DNA of 6,922 nt, taken from CAYGZA01 sp964354135 (GTDB lineage: Bacteria; Planctomycetota; Planctomycetia; Pirellulales; Thermoguttaceae). Made by a program: the position numbers and the translations under genes. Shown piece by piece: positions 6,431 to 6,922 of this stretch; position 1 is the stretch's first letter; every line of letters starts with the position of its first letter. The notes beneath the pieces are model-generated. The model did not search any database. It saw only the letters and a program-made list of their open reading frames with translations, and was not told where the DNA came from. The stretch spans positions 1 through 6,922 of the forward strand of contig CAYGZA010000339.1 in the NCBI GenBank assembly GCA_964354135.1. Reading direction: 5' to 3'.

Positions 6431-6922
6431 CGGGACGCCTCCTGACGAGCCCAATGGTCCAGCCGGAGCAATTGCTCCAGGGTAGGATTGGGGTCGAAGT
6501 GGTGGTTCTCCAAAATGCTTCGGCAAGCGGGGACGATCTCGCGGAACTCCAACTCGCCGGCCAGAAACGCGGCCACCGCGGTCTCGTTGGCGGCGTTGAG
6601 GGCCGCCCCGGCGGTGCCGCCGACGCGGGCCACCTCCAGCCCAAGGCGCAGGGCCCCGAACCGCTCGAAATCCGGCGGCTCAAAGTCCAGACGCAAGGGG
6701 CGGCTCCAATCCTGCTTCTTGGCCACCCCTTCCCGGCGGTGCGGCCAGGTCAGGGCGTATTGGATCGGCAGCTTCATGTCGGGCGGGCTCATCTGGGCCA
6801 GAATCGAGCCGTCGATGTACTCCACCAGGGAGTGGATTACGGATTGCGGATGAATCACCACGCCGATCTGGTCCGAACGCAGGCCGAACAGCCACCGCGC
6901 CTCGATGATCTCCAGGGCCTTG
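6415..6922 (-). CDS. dxr: 1-deoxy-D-xylulose 5-phosphate reductoisomerase, C-terminal part (cut by window edge)
   Basis: Dxr (IspC) converts DXP to 2-C-methyl-D-erythritol 4-phosphate with NADPH and a divalent metal; this is the committed step of the MEP isoprenoid pathway in the cytosol. The open frame runs off the right edge, so only the last 168 residues are visible; the family is usually about 390-400 aa. The first visible residues, KALEIIEARWLFGL, align with the E. coli segment KGLEYIEARWLF, which carries the substrate/metal-binding Lys228 and Glu231; both are kept. Next come VVIHPQSVIHSLVEYIDGS, AQMSPPDMKLPIQYAL and, in the C-terminal helical domain, ALNAANETAVAAFLAGEL, all family signatures. 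The TGA stop is at 6417-6415 and lies inside the start region of rseP. The GTG at 6861 is internal, not the gene start. The dxr-rseP order is common in bacteria and supports the call. Confidence 0.96.
   Translation of the reverse strand, partial: KALEIIEARWLFGLRSDQIGVVIHPQSVIHSLVEYIDGSILAQMSPPDMKLPIQYALTWPHRREGVAKKQDWSRPLRLDFEPPDFERFGALRLGLEVARVGGTAGAALNAANETAVAAFLAGELEFREIVPACRSILENHHFDPNPTLEQLLRLDHWARQEASRWVCT
6438..6443 (-). promoter_or_regulatory. Shine-Dalgarno AGGAGG for rseP, located inside dxr
   Basis: On the minus strand a perfect AGGAGG lies within the last codons of dxr. It is 7 nt upstream of a TTG (6430-6428) and 13 nt upstream of a GTG (6424-6422), both in the rseP frame. The 7-nt spacing is the more usual one, so it favours the TTG start. 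The placement suggests that ribosomes finishing dxr can reinitiate on rseP. Confidence 0.7.

Overview
The window is a GC-rich bacterial segment, most likely from a planctomycete. All supported genes lie on the minus strand and read from the right edge to the left. The planctomycete assignment rests on three things: the VWA/GATase-like envelope protein architecture; a dispersed intergenic element whose translation (REGEAPAEPR on one strand, GSAGASPSR on the other) is one I recognise from many spurious planctomycete ORFs; and heptamer-type tandem repeats in the spacer. No database search was possible, so this is recognition, not proof.

Layout from right to left in transcription order. (1) 6922-6415: the C-terminal 168 codons of dxr (DXP reductoisomerase, MEP isoprenoid pathway), cut by the window edge. 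(2) 6430-4298: rseP, a site-2 intramembrane zinc protease of about 710 aa, overlapping the dxr end and preceded by a strong AGGAGG ribosome binding site inside dxr. It has four PDZ-like segments between its two catalytic halves, against two in E. coli RseP. (3) 4206-4283: a hairpin-containing repeat element. (4) 4214-3243: a predicted lipoprotein built as a six-bladed NHL beta-propeller. (5) 3251-3196: eight 7-bp tandem units that also encode the end of the NHL gene. (6) 3103-80: a 1007-aa membrane-anchored protein with an intact-MIDAS VWA domain, a GATase1-like domain, a second VWA domain with a degenerate MIDAS, a C-terminal membrane segment and a charged cytosolic tail. (7) 68-30: a perfect 11-bp GC hairpin overlapping a canonical G-quadruplex motif, just past the last stop codon.

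Functionally, dxr and rseP are a well-known neighbour pair. The three downstream products would all act at or outside the cytoplasmic membrane: a regulated intramembrane protease, a lipid-anchored propeller and a VWA membrane protein. A shared envelope role is plausible but is only inferred from context. Nothing here is clearly a new defence or mobile system. The most unusual points are the RseP domain expansion, the repeat element between rseP and the NHL gene that may supply its start codon, the heptamer array running into a coding end, and the hairpin/G-quadruplex overlap at the 3' boundary. The very long plus-strand open frames are shadows of the minus-strand genes.
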